DNA of 64,000 nt from Crassaminicella profunda (GCF_019884785.1 NZ_CP082326.1:1171355-1235354); one strand, 5' to 3'; positions 9,502 to 22,504 are shown, counted from the first letter of the stretch. Numbers and translations: made by a program. Notes: generated by a model from the sequence alone, not told the origin.

Positions 9502-9533
9502 AGGGGGATCATTTTGATCTCTTTATTTTTTTA
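9501..9533 (+). terminator. Probable terminator
   Basis: GGGGATC-ATTTT-GATCTCTTT followed by TATTTTTTT. The stem includes G-T pairs, so it is moderate in strength. Confidence 0.5.
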
Positions 9534-9573
9534 TAGAGGTTTAATCGTAAAAGTAAACCTAGAAGAGAGGAAT

Positions 9574-9651
9574 ATGAAAATCTATAAAAGAAAATTGATC
9601 CTAATGAAAAACCATAGAAAAGGAAAAGATAATGCTGTAAATATAAAATGA
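9574..9651 (+). CDS. Possible 25-aa leader peptide or small ORF
   Basis: An ATG preceded by AGAAGAGAGG opens a 25-codon basic ORF (MKIYKRKLILMKNHRKGK...) ending 9 nt before the MFS start. The stop lies next to the GAGGTGA site of the MFS gene, so translational coupling is possible. It may be chance. Confidence 0.3.
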   Translation: MKIYKRKLILMKNHRKGKDNAVNIK

Positions 9652-9660
9652 GGTGACTAG

Positions 9661-10875
9661 ATGAAAAATAATACACTTAAAATGATGGCATTATCTTTTG
9701 TTCCATTTATAATGGTTTTAGGAAATTCTATGTTAATTCCTGTATTTACAGATATAAAGAGGGAATTACATATTAGTCAATATGAAGTAAGTCTATTGAT
9801 TAGTTATTTTTCTTTTCCAGCAGCCTTATTAATTCCGTTTTTAGGATTCTTATCAGATAGAATAGGCAGAAAGAAAGTATTAGTACCTGCTTTAATCATA
9901 TATGGATTAGGGGGAGTTATATCAGGATTTTCAAGTATTTTATACAAAGATCCATATAAATACATTTTAATAGGAAGAGTCATACAAGGTTTTGGCGCTG
10001 CAGGGACTTCTCCTATTGCTATGGCACTGGTGAGTGATATGTTTTCGAGTGGAAATAGAAGTAGGGCTTTAGGGATTATTGAAGCATCAAATGGTGTTGG
10101 GAAAATACTGAGTCCCATTCTTGGTTCTATTATTGCACTTATTGCATGGTATATGATTTTCTTTTCATATTCTATATTAACAATACCTGTAGCGTTACTC
10201 ATCTGGTTTTTCATTGATGAAGATTCTAGAATTCCAGAAAGAAAAGATTTAAAAAAATATTTTCAAGAAATTATGATGATTACAAAAAATAAACGTCTAT
10301 CCATATTGCTTTGCTTTGTTATAGGGTTTATAGCATTATTTATTTTATATGGACTTTTGGCAAATTTATCAGATATTATTGGGAAAAAACAAGATAACAA
10401 TTCTTTAGGAAGAGGATTTGTTGTGGCCCTTCCACTTTTTAGTATGGCTATTGTATCTTATTGGTTTGGAGCATACCTTAAAATAAGGAGAGATTTTTAT
10501 AAAATATTTATGATGATTAGTTTAATTGTGTGTACTTTAGCAGTAAGCCTTATTCCTTATCTTGAAGAATATATACATAGATTGTTTCTTTTAGAGGTAA
10601 TTGCTACAGGGGTAGGGATTATATTAACTATATTAAATACATTTGTTACAAGCTGTGTTCCTAAAGGAAAAAGGGGAGTCATTACAGCTTTTTATAATAG
10701 CTTTCGCTTTTTAGGAATTTCATTTGGACCCATTTTTTTTACTCAATTTCATAAAGGAACTACAAAAATATTATTTATACCTTTTTTGACTACAATCATT
10801 GTAATATTAGTTATCCTATATGTAAAATCTGAAAAAATGTTTGAATACTTTGGAATGAAAAAAGATATGCACTAA
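9661..10875 (+). CDS. MFS transporter
   Basis: 404 aa and about 12 TM segments of the major facilitator superfamily (drug:H+ antiporter-like). The loop 2-3 motif LGFLSDRIGRKKV is at about residues 60-72, and GRVIQGFGAAGTSPIAMALVSDMF (motif B region) and a NGVGKILSPILGSII motif C-like segment follow. It probably exports drugs or metabolites; the substrate is unknown. Start ATG after GAGGTGA. No adjacent regulator gene is seen. Confidence 0.88.
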   Translation: MKNNTLKMMALSFVPFIMVLGNSMLIPVFTDIKRELHISQYEVSLLISYFSFPAALLIPFLGFLSDRIGRKKVLVPALIIYGLGGVISGFSSILYKDPYKYILIGRVIQGFGAAGTSPIAMALVSDMFSSGNRSRALGIIEASNGVGKILSPILGSIIALIAWYMIFFSYSILTIPVALLIWFFIDEDSRIPERKDLKKYFQEIMMITKNKRLSILLCFVIGFIALFILYGLLANLSDIIGKKQDNNSLGRGFVVALPLFSMAIVSYWFGAYLKIRRDFYKIFMMISLIVCTLAVSLIPYLEEYIHRLFLLEVIATGVGIILTILNTFVTSCVPKGKRGVITAFYNSFRFLGISFGPIFFTQFHKGTTKILFIPFLTTIIVILVILYVKSEKMFEYFGMKKDMH

Positions 10876-10938
10876 AAACTTTATTTTTATCCTACAATAG
10901 GATATACTCAATGAGTAGAAAATTAAGGGAGGTTGATT

Positions 10939-12066
10939 ATGTTTACAAGAATAAAAGAATACATAAATGATGGATTAGAAAGAGTTGTATTTATTGAATT
11001 AAAAAAGGATGCCCATATTGATCCTAAATTTGAAATGTTAAAGGAAATTCCTATTCCAATGAATATAGCTGAAATTACTAAGCCTATAAAAGAAAAAAAG
11101 GATGATTATGAAATATCCTTAGCAAGTATGGCAAGAGGAATGATTACTGTAATTGGAATGGATAGGGATTTTAAGTATGCAGATACGTATAAAGAATTTT
11201 TAAATATATTTGATGAAAAAATTTTAGAATATATTGCTTATGAGGGATTAAAATTAGCGGAAGAGACAAAATTTTATGATGCCCTAATATATTTCAACGC
11301 TCTGATTACATTAGATGAAGGAAATTTAAATGGACTATATAATTATGCTAGATGCTGTCAAGATATTGCATCTAAAGTAGAAGATAGAGATAAGAAAAAG
11401 GAATTTAAAAGAGAAGCTATTGAAACGTTAGAGATTATTATAGAAAGATATCCGGATTTTTCTTTAGCGTATTATCACTTAGGGTTTCATTATGCCAATC
11501 AAAACTTATTTAAAAAGGCACAGATCATATGGGAAAAATGTATAGACTTAGATATAGATGAAGAAAAGAAAAAGGAATTAGTATTTCAGATAAAGGAATT
11601 GAAAGATCAAATAGAATATGAAGAAGGATATACACATATCTTAAATAATCAGCCTGATTTAGGGCTAAAAAAGCTTTTACCTCTTATGGAAAAATATTCA
11701 GACTGGTGGAATTTATTGTTTTTTATAGGTCTTGGATATAGACAATTGGGAAATGTGGAAGAAGCAATAAATGTTTTAAAGAAAATATTGACTATAAAGC
11801 CTACACAAGTAGATACCCTCAATGAATTAGGATTATGTTATGCTGCTTTGAATGATTTTAAACATGCAGAAAAATACTTTAAAAAAGCGCTTCAATTTAA
11901 AAATGAAGACAGCGAAATATTATCCAATTTAGGAATGGTATACATGGAAATAGGAAAACTTCAAGAGGCTAAAGAAGTTTTGGAAAAATCTATAAGGCTT
12001 AACCCTCATGATGAGATTACTATGCAATGTATGAAAAAGTTAAATGTTATGCAAGAACATCAATGA
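10939..12066 (+). CDS. Tetratricopeptide repeat protein
   Basis: 375 aa. The first about 100 residues are unassigned. From about residue 105 TPR-like helices appear, and clear TPR units lie at about 235-375 (LFFIGLGYRQLGNVEEAI, TLNELGLCYAALNDFKHAEK, ILSNLGMVYMEIGKLQEAK). It is probably a protein-interaction scaffold; the partner is unknown. The frame opens six nt earlier at a TTG, but GGGAGG is spaced for the ATG at 10939. The stop codon lies inside its terminator. Confidence 0.85.
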   Translation: MFTRIKEYINDGLERVVFIELKKDAHIDPKFEMLKEIPIPMNIAEITKPIKEKKDDYEISLASMARGMITVIGMDRDFKYADTYKEFLNIFDEKILEYIAYEGLKLAEETKFYDALIYFNALITLDEGNLNGLYNYARCCQDIASKVEDRDKKKEFKREAIETLEIIIERYPDFSLAYYHLGFHYANQNLFKKAQIIWEKCIDLDIDEEKKKELVFQIKELKDQIEYEEGYTHILNNQPDLGLKKLLPLMEKYSDWWNLLFFIGLGYRQLGNVEEAINVLKKILTIKPTQVDTLNELGLCYAALNDFKHAEKYFKKALQFKNEDSEILSNLGMVYMEIGKLQEAKEVLEKSIRLNPHDEITMQCMKKLNVMQEHQ

Positions 12067-12082
12067 TTGGTGTTCTTTTTTT
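12053..12082 (+). terminator. Terminator of the TPR gene
   Basis: AAGAACATCAA-TGA-TTGGTGTTCTT followed by T7. The TGA stop forms the loop. Confidence 0.85.
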
Positions 12083-12290
12083 ATGTAAGTATAAGTTGAT
12101 TTGAAGAGAATATACTATTAACAGTAGAATGTTCAATAAAAAAAATCATATTTCAAACTACTAGAAAAATTCAGTAAATTGTAGTATAGTAAATTATATA
12201 GATAACTGTAAATTCATAACAAATTAAAAATTTTGTCTATGCATTACTAAAAAATTTTAACCTAAAATAAAATTTATATGGAGTGATGAA

Positions 12291-13196
12291 ATGATTAAAA
12301 ATTTTAAAGAATTAATAAGGGTTGCAAAAGAACAGAAAAAAATGAAGCTAGCTGTAGCAGCTGCACAAGATGAGGAAGTGCTGGTTGCCGTTTGTAATGC
12401 AGCAGAAATGGGAATTGTTGAACCTGTTTTGATAGGAGATCAAGAAAAAATTATATGTATTGCAAAAGAAAACAACTTAAAGATTGATGCGTATGAAATC
12501 ATTGAAGAAAAAGAAATAGATGCAGCTGCCAAAAGGGCTGTAAGATTAGTAAGTTCAGGAAATGCAGATTTTGTTATGAAGGGTCTATTAGACACAGCTA
12601 TTTTGTTAAAGGCAGTCCTTGATAAGGAAATAGGACTTAGAACAGATAGTCAATTAAGCCATGTGATGGTCTATCATATTCCAACTTATCACAAGTTGTT
12701 ATTTTTAACAGATGGAGGAATGAATATAGCACCTACTGTAGAGGAAAAAGTAAAAATCACACAAAATGCTATAGAGGTTACAAAAGCCATGGGAATCGAA
12801 AATGTTAAAGTTGCAGCGTTAGCGGCTAAGGAAAAGGTAAATCCTAAAATGCAAGCAACTGTTGATGGTGATGTATTAAAACAAATGGGTCAAAAGGGTG
12901 GGTTTGGTAAAGGGGTTATTGTAGAAGGACCTTTGGCCTTTGATTTAGCTATATCAAAAGAGGCAGCAGAAACAAAAAAATTTGAGAGTGAAGTAGCTGG
13001 AGATGCAGATATTTTATTGGTACCAACTATTGAGATGGGTAATGGTATTGGAAAAGCTTTAACTTATTTTGCAGGGGCTAAGTCAGCTGGGGTTATTATG
13101 GGAACAAAAGCGCCTGTAGTTTTAGTTTCAAGAGCTGATAGCCATGAATCAAAACTTTATTCAATTGCTTTAGGAAGTATTATTGCAGCCAATTAA
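12291..13196 (+). CDS. ptb: Phosphate butyryltransferase / phosphotransacetylase family
   Basis: 301 aa, the usual Ptb length. It would convert acyl-CoA and phosphate to acyl phosphate and CoA. The family's GDQEKI region, a mid-protein FLTDGGMNIAPTVEEK and VDGDVLKQMGQKGGFGKGVIVEGPLAFDLAIS (read in parts) are diagnostic. No butyrate kinase gene is adjacent. Instead iorA and iorB follow 26 bp later in the same operon, so the substrate may be an aryl- or branched acyl-CoA from 2-oxoacid oxidation. Positions 12083-12290 hold no gene and no promoter I would defend. Confidence 0.92.
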   Translation: MIKNFKELIRVAKEQKKMKLAVAAAQDEEVLVAVCNAAEMGIVEPVLIGDQEKIICIAKENNLKIDAYEIIEEKEIDAAAKRAVRLVSSGNADFVMKGLLDTAILLKAVLDKEIGLRTDSQLSHVMVYHIPTYHKLLFLTDGGMNIAPTVEEKVKITQNAIEVTKAMGIENVKVAALAAKEKVNPKMQATVDGDVLKQMGQKGGFGKGVIVEGPLAFDLAISKEAAETKKFESEVAGDADILLVPTIEMGNGIGKALTYFAGAKSAGVIMGTKAPVVLVSRADSHESKLYSIALGSIIAAN

Positions 13197-13222
13197 TGAT
13201 AAATTAAAAGGAGAGTGAAGGT

Positions 13223-14998
13223 ATGAAAAAGTTTCTAACAGGAAATGAAGCTGTTGCACGTGGAGCATATGAGGCTGGTGTGACATATGCTTCAGCCTAT
13301 CCAGGAACGCCTAGTACTGAAATTTTAGAAAATATTGCGCCCTTTAAAGAACATATGTATGCAGAATGGGCACCAAATGAAAAAGTGGCTTTAGAAACTG
13401 CAATTGGTGCATCTATTGCTGGAGCAAGAGCTTTATCTGCTATGAAGCATGTAGGAGTAAATGTTGCAGCAGATCCTTTGTTCACGTATTCCTATACAGG
13501 GGTAAATGGTGGTTTAGTTTTAGTATCAGCAGATGATCCGGGCATGCATAGTTCCCAAAATGAACAAGATAATAGATATTATGCTAAATTCGCAAAACTT
13601 GCTATGTTAGAGCCAAGTGATAGTCAAGAAGCAAAGGACTTTGTAAAAGTTGCTTTAGAAATTAGTGAAAAATATGATAAACCTGTATTACTTAGAGTTA
13701 CTACAAGAATTTGCCATAGCAAAACCCTTGTGGAATTAGGTGAAAGAGAAGAAGTAGAAATCAAGCCTTATAAAAAGAATATACCAAAGTATGTAGCATC
13801 TCCAGCAAATGCTAGAGTATTGCATATAAAGGTTGAGGAAAGATTAAAGCAATTAGAAAAGTTCAGTAATGAAACGGATTTGAATAAAATAGAATGGAAT
13901 GATAAAAAAATAGGAATTGTTACTTCTGGAATTGCTTATCAATATGCTAAAGAAGTGTTTGGAGATAATGTGTCTTATCTTAAATTAGGATTTACTTATC
14001 CCCTTCCTATGAAAAAGATTAAAGAATTTGCAGACCAAGTTGAAACACTTTATGTAATAGAAGAACTAGAACCCTATATAGAAGAACAAATGAAAGCTGC
14101 AGGAATCAAATGTATTGGTAAGGAATTGATTCCAAGAATAGGAGAGTTAAATCCGGATATTATAGCAAAAGCCATCTTAAAGGAAGAAAGACCAATGATC
14201 AAGTATAGTGAAGCTGAAGTTGTAGGACGACCACCAACACTTTGTGCAGGATGTCCACATAGAGGGTTTTTCTATATGTTATCTAAAAAGAAAAATGTGA
14301 TGATTACAGGAGATATAGGTTGCTATACATTAGGTTCAGCACAACCCCTATCTTCTATGGATACGTGTATTTGCATGGGTGCTAGTGTAAGTGCTGGACA
14401 TGGTGCACAAAAGGCATTTTCGTTTAATGGTGTTGATAAGAAGGTTATAGGGGTAATAGGAGATTCAACCTTCTTTCACTCTGGTGTTACAGGACTTATG
14501 GATATTGTCTACAATAAAGGAAATGCAGTAACTGTAATATTAGATAATAGAATTACTGGAATGACAGGACACCAAGAAAATCCTGGTACTGGTTATACTC
14601 TTCAAGGAGAAAAAACACACGCAATCAATATACCAATGCTTTGTGAAGCTGTAGGTGTGAAAAAAGAAAATATATTCATAATCAATCCATTAAATTTAGA
14701 TGATTGTAATAAAACAATTGATGAAGCATTTAGTAAGAAAGAGCCTACTGTCATTATTACAGAGTGGCCTTGTGTTCTTAAAAAACCATCACCAGAAGAT
14801 ATTGAGAAGTTTGGCAACAAAAAGATTATTTGCAAGGTAGATGAAGAGAAATGTAAAGCCTGTAGAATTTGTACAAAAACAGGATGTCCTGCCATATCAT
14901 TTGATGAAAAAGCAAAAATTAATGAAGATATGTGTGTAGGATGTGACGTCTGTCTTCAAGCATGTCCATTTGATGCAATTGTAAAGGTAGGTGAATAA
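13223..14998 (+). CDS. iorA: Indolepyruvate:ferredoxin oxidoreductase, alpha subunit
   Basis: 591 aa, full length. It oxidatively decarboxylates arylpyruvates to aryl-acetyl-CoA and reduces ferredoxin, with iorB. The N-terminal pyrimidine domain begins with LTGNEAVARGAYEAG and AYPGTPSTEI. The TPP domain has GRPPTLCAGCPHRG, TGDIGCYTLG and GVIGDSTFFHSG. The C-terminus has two 4Fe-4S motifs, CKACRICTKTGCP and CVGCDVCLQACP. It is the second gene of ptb-iorA-iorB, and the start has an AGGAGAG site. Indole-type substrate preference is from the family, not proven here. Confidence 0.96.
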   Translation: MKKFLTGNEAVARGAYEAGVTYASAYPGTPSTEILENIAPFKEHMYAEWAPNEKVALETAIGASIAGARALSAMKHVGVNVAADPLFTYSYTGVNGGLVLVSADDPGMHSSQNEQDNRYYAKFAKLAMLEPSDSQEAKDFVKVALEISEKYDKPVLLRVTTRICHSKTLVELGEREEVEIKPYKKNIPKYVASPANARVLHIKVEERLKQLEKFSNETDLNKIEWNDKKIGIVTSGIAYQYAKEVFGDNVSYLKLGFTYPLPMKKIKEFADQVETLYVIEELEPYIEEQMKAAGIKCIGKELIPRIGELNPDIIAKAILKEERPMIKYSEAEVVGRPPTLCAGCPHRGFFYMLSKKKNVMITGDIGCYTLGSAQPLSSMDTCICMGASVSAGHGAQKAFSFNGVDKKVIGVIGDSTFFHSGVTGLMDIVYNKGNAVTVILDNRITGMTGHQENPGTGYTLQGEKTHAINIPMLCEAVGVKKENIFIINPLNLDDCNKTIDEAFSKKEPTVIITEWPCVLKKPSPEDIEKFGNKKIICKVDEEKCKACRICTKTGCPAISFDEKAKINEDMCVGCDVCLQACPFDAIVKVGE

Positions 14999-14999
14999 T

Positions 15000-15581
15000 A
15001 TGAGTGGAGTAAAAAACATTTTATTAGTTGGTGTAGGAGGGCAAGGAATTATTCTAGCAAGTAAGATTTTGTCTCAAGGACTTATCAGTGCAGGATATGA
15101 TGTGAAAATGTCTGAAGTCCATGGTATGGCTCAACGTGGAGGAAGTGTTACAACTCAAGTTAGATTTGGAAAAAAAGTATATTCTCCAATTATAGGGAAG
15201 GGTCAAGCAGACATTGTAGTGTCCTTTGAAAAAATGGAAACCTTGAGATGGTTAGATCATTTGAAGATTGGTGGAAAAGTAGTGGTGAATGATTATGAAA
15301 TACCATCTGCTCCTATTTTAGTAGGGGATGCCAAGTATCCAGAAAATGTGATAAGCATATTAGAAGAAAAAGCATCCACAACAGTATTTAAAGCTGCAGA
15401 AATTGCAAAAGAACTAGGAAATATTAGAACAATGAATATAGTTATGCTTGGTGCTCTTACAAAAGCTATGGGGTTAAAGGATGTAGCTTGGGAGAAAATA
15501 TTGAAAAACAATGTAAAAGAAAAATTTGTTGATGTGAATATACAGGCTTTAAGAAAAGGGATGGAACAAGTTGAAGAGTAA
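15000..15581 (+). CDS. iorB: Indolepyruvate:ferredoxin oxidoreductase, beta subunit
   Basis: 193 aa, the gamma-domain subunit that completes the IorAB enzyme. It has the Rossmann-like start GVGGQGIILASKILSQG and EVHGMAQRGGSV, both characteristic. ATG at 15000 directly follows the iorA stop (TAATATG). A GTG frame start at 14991 would overlap and is less likely. Translational coupling with iorA is expected. The operon ends at a strong terminator. Confidence 0.95.
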   Translation: MSGVKNILLVGVGGQGIILASKILSQGLISAGYDVKMSEVHGMAQRGGSVTTQVRFGKKVYSPIIGKGQADIVVSFEKMETLRWLDHLKIGGKVVVNDYEIPSAPILVGDAKYPENVISILEEKASTTVFKAAEIAKELGNIRTMNIVMLGALTKAMGLKDVAWEKILKNNVKEKFVDVNIQALRKGMEQVEE

Positions 15582-15614
15582 AAGATTTAATATTTAATTT
15601 GTATAACTAAAAAT

Positions 15615-15655
15615 AAGCACTATGAATAGGGGGCATATTCATAGTGCTTTTGTTA
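15615..15655 (+). terminator. Terminator of ptb-iorAB
   Basis: AAGCACTATGAATA pairs with TATTCATAGTGCTT across an 8-nt loop, followed by TTTG. Positions 15656-15920 hold no recognisable gene. Confidence 0.85.
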
Positions 15656-15921
15656 TGATAAATATGAATGATAAATGTGCTCTTAAAATTTTATATGGAT
15701 TTCTTATTTTGAGATAGTTTCTTTGATGGATAGAAAAATTATTTTGAATATGAATAAAAGAAATAAAAAGTACTTATAATACCTAAGGAGTGTGTATTTA
15801 AAGAAATTTTATGATACTACAATAAATTGTTTAAAATATATTGACCTAGAAGTATTTTTATGATATATTATCAAATGTTCCTTTGAAATAGAAGTCATTA
15901 GATTTTAGAAAAAAATACTAT

Positions 15922-15950
15922 TTGACTTTGAGAGAGAAACATGGTAGTAT
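15922..15950 (+). promoter_or_regulatory. rRNA operon A promoter P1
   Basis: TTGACT-17 bp-TAGTAT, then five bases and TTGTCG. The same -10/N5/TTGTCG arrangement occurs at the P1 promoters of the other stable-RNA units in this window. Confidence 0.75.
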
Positions 15951-16002
15951 AGTTCTTGTCGCCTCTAAAAACAGCTTTTAAAAATTACCATAAAAAAAGT
16001 TG

Positions 16003-16031
16003 TTGACAGATTCGACAAGAAGTGATAAGAT
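16003..16031 (+). promoter_or_regulatory. rRNA operon A promoter P2 and leader
   Basis: TTGACA-17 bp-TAAGAT. The transcript carries a GTCGCTAAACGGCGA hairpin (identical downstream of operon B P2) and the boxA-like TGATCTTTGAAAACT (16070-16084). Confidence 0.8.
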
Positions 16032-16077
16032 GATTAAGTCGCTAAACGGCGATTGATTAAAAAGATTTGATCTTTGA

Positions 16078-16100
16078 AAACTATACAGTGTAAGAAATTA
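16078..16100 (+). other. 16S processing stem, 5' strand (operon A)
   Basis: AAAACTATACAGTGTAAGAAA before 16S is complementary to TTTCTTACACTGTCTAGTTTT after it (about 17692-17715). Together they form the long stem that RNase III-type enzymes cut to release pre-16S. Confidence 0.75.
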
Positions 16101-16147
16101 AGCCAGATAATAGGACTGCAAAGTCCAAAACGTTCAATTCAAAACTT

Positions 16148-17685
<1,538 letters not shown>

Positions 17686-17772
17686 TAGGTTTGTTTCTTA
17701 CACTGTCTAGTTTTGAAGGATCAAACCTTCAAAATGAAACTCAGAAAACTTTATTTCTAACTGTTCATGCAT

Positions 17773-17848
17773 GGGGACGTAGCTCAGCTGGGAGAGCACC
17801 TGCCTTGCACGCAGGGGGTCAGGGGTTCGATCCCCCTCGTCTCCACCA
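17773..17848 (+). tRNA. tRNA-Ala (TGC)
   Basis: 76-nt cloverleaf with encoded CCA in the 16S-23S spacer of operon A. Loop CTTGCAC reads anticodon TGC. Operon B lacks a spacer tRNA. Confidence 0.97.
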
Positions 17849-17951
17849 TTAAAACCTTTCGAAAGAGAGGGTTTAACTTTGTACTTTGAAAACTAAACAA
17901 TGCATATATAAAAAGATTAATACTACAATTAATCTGAGAGAATCAAGAGCA

Positions 17952-18022
17952 ATGAAACTAATAAACGTAAAGTTTATTAGTACTCCAATTACACAAAATA
18001 TAAAATTTTGGTAATTGAAGCA
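17952..18022 (+). repeat. Two-hairpin leader element before 23S (operon A)
   Basis: Copy of the two-hairpin family: stem 1 ACTAATAAAC/GTTTATTAGT, linker ACTC, stem 2 CAATTAC(A)CAAAAT/ATTTTGGTAATTG, end GAAGCAT. Here seven extra bases (TGCAGCA) separate it from 23S. In operon B the 23S follows directly. Confidence 0.8.
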
Positions 18023-18030
18023 TTGCAGCA

Positions 18031-20955
<2,925 letters not shown>

Positions 20956-21051
20956 AATAAAATATGCATTGTTTGGTTTTGAGAGTATAAATTCTCAATC
21001 AATGTAATCCATTAATCTAAAACTTCTAGATAATACAGAATTTTAAATTAA

Positions 21052-21123
21052 TGAAACTAAGAAACGCATTTGTTTCTTAGTACTACAATCACACCAAATA
21101 TAAAATTTGGGGGATTGCAGCAT
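21052..21123 (+). repeat. Two-hairpin leader element before 5S (operon A)
   Basis: Stem 1 ACTAAGAAAC/GTTTCTTAGT, linker ACTA, stem 2 CAATCAC(A)CCAAAT/ATTTGG..GATTG, end GCAGCAT directly abutting the 5S. Confidence 0.8.
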
Positions 21124-21239
21124 CCAGTGACTACAGCGAAGGGGTTACACCTGTTCCCATACCGAACACAGAAGTTAAGCCCTTCAGCGCTGATGGTACT
21201 TGGCGGGCAACTGCCTGGGAGAGTAGGTCGTCGCTGGTT
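21124..21239 (+). rRNA. rrf: 5S ribosomal RNA (operon A)
   Basis: Terminal stem CCAGTGAC/GTCGCTGG, conserved CCGAACACAGAAGTTAAGC and GGGAGAGTAGG. It differs from the 5S at 32347 at several sites, including compensated pairs in the terminal stem. Confidence 0.95.
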
Positions 21240-21246
21240 TATTTGT

Positions 21247-21321
21247 TCCAAGGTAGCTCAATGGTGGAGCAACCGGCTGTTAACCGGTAGGCTGTGGGTT
21301 CGAGCCCCACCCTTGGAGCCA
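21247..21321 (+). tRNA. tRNA-Asn (GTT), block 1
   Basis: Cloverleaf with CCA; anticodon GTT. First tRNA of the 16-gene block that trails 5S in operon A. Confidence 0.96.
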
Positions 21322-21332
21322 AAAAACATTAA

Positions 21333-21403
21333 GGAAACTAAGAAATACAAGATTTCTTAGTACTACAATTACACAAAATATAAAATTTTGGTAATTGCAG
21401 CAT
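21333..21403 (+). repeat. Two-hairpin leader element before tRNA-Leu, block 1
   Basis: Stem 1 ACTAAGAAAT/ATTTCTTAGT, stem 2 CAATTAC..GTAATTG, end GCAGCAT directly at G1 of tRNA-Leu. Confidence 0.8.
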
Positions 21404-21492
21404 GCCGGAGTGGCGGAACTGGCAGACGCACAGGACTTAAAATCCTGCGGTCCTTACAGATCGTACCGGTTCGATTCCGGTCTCCGGCACCA
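21404..21492 (+). tRNA. tRNA-Leu (TAA), block 1
   Basis: 89-nt class II tRNA with a long variable arm; anticodon TAA; CCA encoded. Confidence 0.96.
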
Positions 21493-21497
21493 ATTAA

Positions 21498-21561
21498 TGA
21501 AACTCGGTTAAGGCCGAGTACTACACTCACACCAAATCAAAGATTTGGGTGATTGCAGCAT
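21498..21561 (+). repeat. Two-hairpin leader element before tRNA-fMet, block 1
   Basis: Stem 1 ACTCGG-TTAAGG-CCGAGT replaces the A/T-rich stem of the other copies. Stem 2 CACTCAC(A)CCAAATC/GATTTGGGTGATTG. End GCAGCAT at C1 of the tRNA. Confidence 0.8.
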
Positions 21562-21637
<76 letters not shown>

Positions 21638-21642
21638 AATAT

Positions 21643-21719
21643 GGCGGCGTAGCTTAGCTGGCTAGAGCGTCCGGTTCATACCCGGAAGGTCGGTGGTTCG
21701 AGTCCACTCGCCGCTACCA
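21643..21719 (+). tRNA. tRNA-Met elongator (CAT), block 1
   Basis: GGCGGCGTAGCTTAGCTGG start; anticodon loop TTCATAC; acceptor fully paired with G1-T72. Resembles elongator Met of Bacillus rather than Ile2. Confidence 0.93.
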
Positions 21720-21729
21720 AATTTAATAT

Positions 21730-21804
21730 GGCCCATTGGTCAAGCGGTCAAGACACCGCCCTTTCACGGCGGTAACCCGGGTTCGATTCCCGGATGGGTC
21801 ACCA
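21730..21804 (+). tRNA. tRNA-Glu (TTC), block 1
   Basis: 75-nt cloverleaf, loop CTTTCAC, anticodon TTC, CCA encoded. Confidence 0.96.
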
Positions 21805-21809
21805 ATTTT

Positions 21810-21885
21810 GGGCGTATAGCTCAGCTGGGAGAGCACCTGCCTTACAAGCAGGGGGTCATAGGTTCGAACCCTGTTACGCCCACCA
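21810..21885 (+). tRNA. tRNA-Val (TAC), block 1
   Basis: 76-nt cloverleaf, anticodon TAC, CCA encoded. Confidence 0.96.
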
Positions 21886-21890
21886 AAATT

Positions 21891-21967
21891 GGCCCGGTAG
21901 TTCAGTTGGTTAGAATGCCAGCCTGTCACGCTGGAGGTCGAGGGTTCGAACCCCTTCCGGGTCGCCA
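21891..21967 (+). tRNA. tRNA-Asp (GTC), block 1
   Basis: 77-nt cloverleaf, anticodon GTC, CCA encoded. Confidence 0.96.
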
Positions 21968-22001
21968 ATTTTCTTTAACAAAGTGTTGATGATTAAAATA
22001 T

Positions 22002-22076
22002 GCTGGTGTGGCTCAACGGTAGAGCAGCTGACTTGTAATCAGCAGGTTGGGGGTTCGATTCCCTTCGCCAGCTCCA
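22002..22076 (+). tRNA. tRNA-Thr (TGT), block 1 (no insertion)
   Basis: Anticodon TGT, CCA encoded. This copy is an empty site: the paralogue in block 3 carries the 118-nt half-tRNA insertion unit. Confidence 0.96.
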
Positions 22077-22089
22077 TAAAAAATAATAA

Positions 22090-22175
22090 GGAGGAGTTCC
22101 CGAGTTGGCCAAAGGGGACGGACTGTAAATCCGTTAGCTTAGCTTTCAGTGGTTCGAATCCACTCTCCTCCACCA
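22090..22175 (+). tRNA. tRNA-Tyr (GTA), block 1
   Basis: 86-nt class II tRNA, anticodon GTA, CCA encoded. Confidence 0.96.
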
Positions 22176-22183
22176 TTTTAAAT

Positions 22184-22302
22184 TGCGGAAGTGGCTCAGT
22201 GGTATAAGCAGAGAACCAAAATCTGTGATTTTGCGTGAATCGCTTAGGAATGAGTTGCAAAGGCAAGTAGAGTAATGAGATGTTTATAAAGTATTTTGAT
22301 TC
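22184..22302 (+). repeat. Half-tRNA insertion unit, tRNA-Gly(GCC), block 1
   Basis: 119 nt: bases 22184-22204 copy the first 21 nt of the following tRNA unit (TGCGGAAGTGGCTCAGTGGTA), then 98 nt of conserved element starting TAAGCAGAGAACC. The hairpin CAAAATC-TGT-GATTTTG lies at 22217-22233. It also has CTTA-GGAA-TGAG and TTGC-AAAG-GCAA. The intact tRNA-Gly follows at 22304. Confidence 0.88.
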
Positions 22303-22303
22303 T

Positions 22304-22378
22304 GCGGAAGTGGCTCAGTGGTAGAGCATCGCCTTGCCAAGGCGAGGGTCGCGAGTTCGAATCTCGTCTTCCGCTCCA
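22304..22378 (+). tRNA. tRNA-Gly (GCC), block 1
   Basis: Anticodon loop TTGCCAA, CCA encoded. Its 5' 20 nt are duplicated 119 nt upstream. Confidence 0.96.
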
Positions 22379-22385
22379 ACAAAAC

Positions 22386-22504
22386 ATGCGGATGTAGTTC
22401 AATGGTATAAGCAGAGAACCCAAATCTGTGATTTGGTGTGAATCGCTTAGGAATGAGTTGCGTAAGCAAGAAAAGTAATGAAATGGTTACAAAGCATTGT
22501 AGAT
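22386..22504 (+). repeat. Half-tRNA insertion unit, tRNA-Gly(TCC), block 1
   Basis: 119 nt: 22386-22407 duplicates the 5' part of tRNA-Gly(TCC), then 97 nt of element. The hairpin CCAAATC-TGT-GATTTGG at 22420-22436 has a C-G pair where the Gly(GCC) unit has A-T. Hairpin TTGC-GTAA-GCAA follows. The orthologous gene in block 3 lacks the unit. Confidence 0.88.

Noticed and set aside
21968-22001. Possible remnant of the insertion element's 3' end before tRNA-Thr in block 1 (TTTAACAAAGTGTTGATGATT)
   Set aside because: Resemblance to TTTATAAAGTATTTTGATT is short and AT-rich; chance cannot be excluded.
22184-22302. Group I or group II intron in tRNA-Gly
   Set aside because: The tRNA downstream is complete, the interruption lies in a partial upstream copy, the unit is only 119 nt, and no intron core motifs are visible.
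22184-22407. Integrative element attachment site (attL/attR) at tRNA genes
   Set aside because: There is no integrase or cargo. The repeated part differs between units and follows each host tRNA, and the 5' end is duplicated, unlike the usual 3' att sites.
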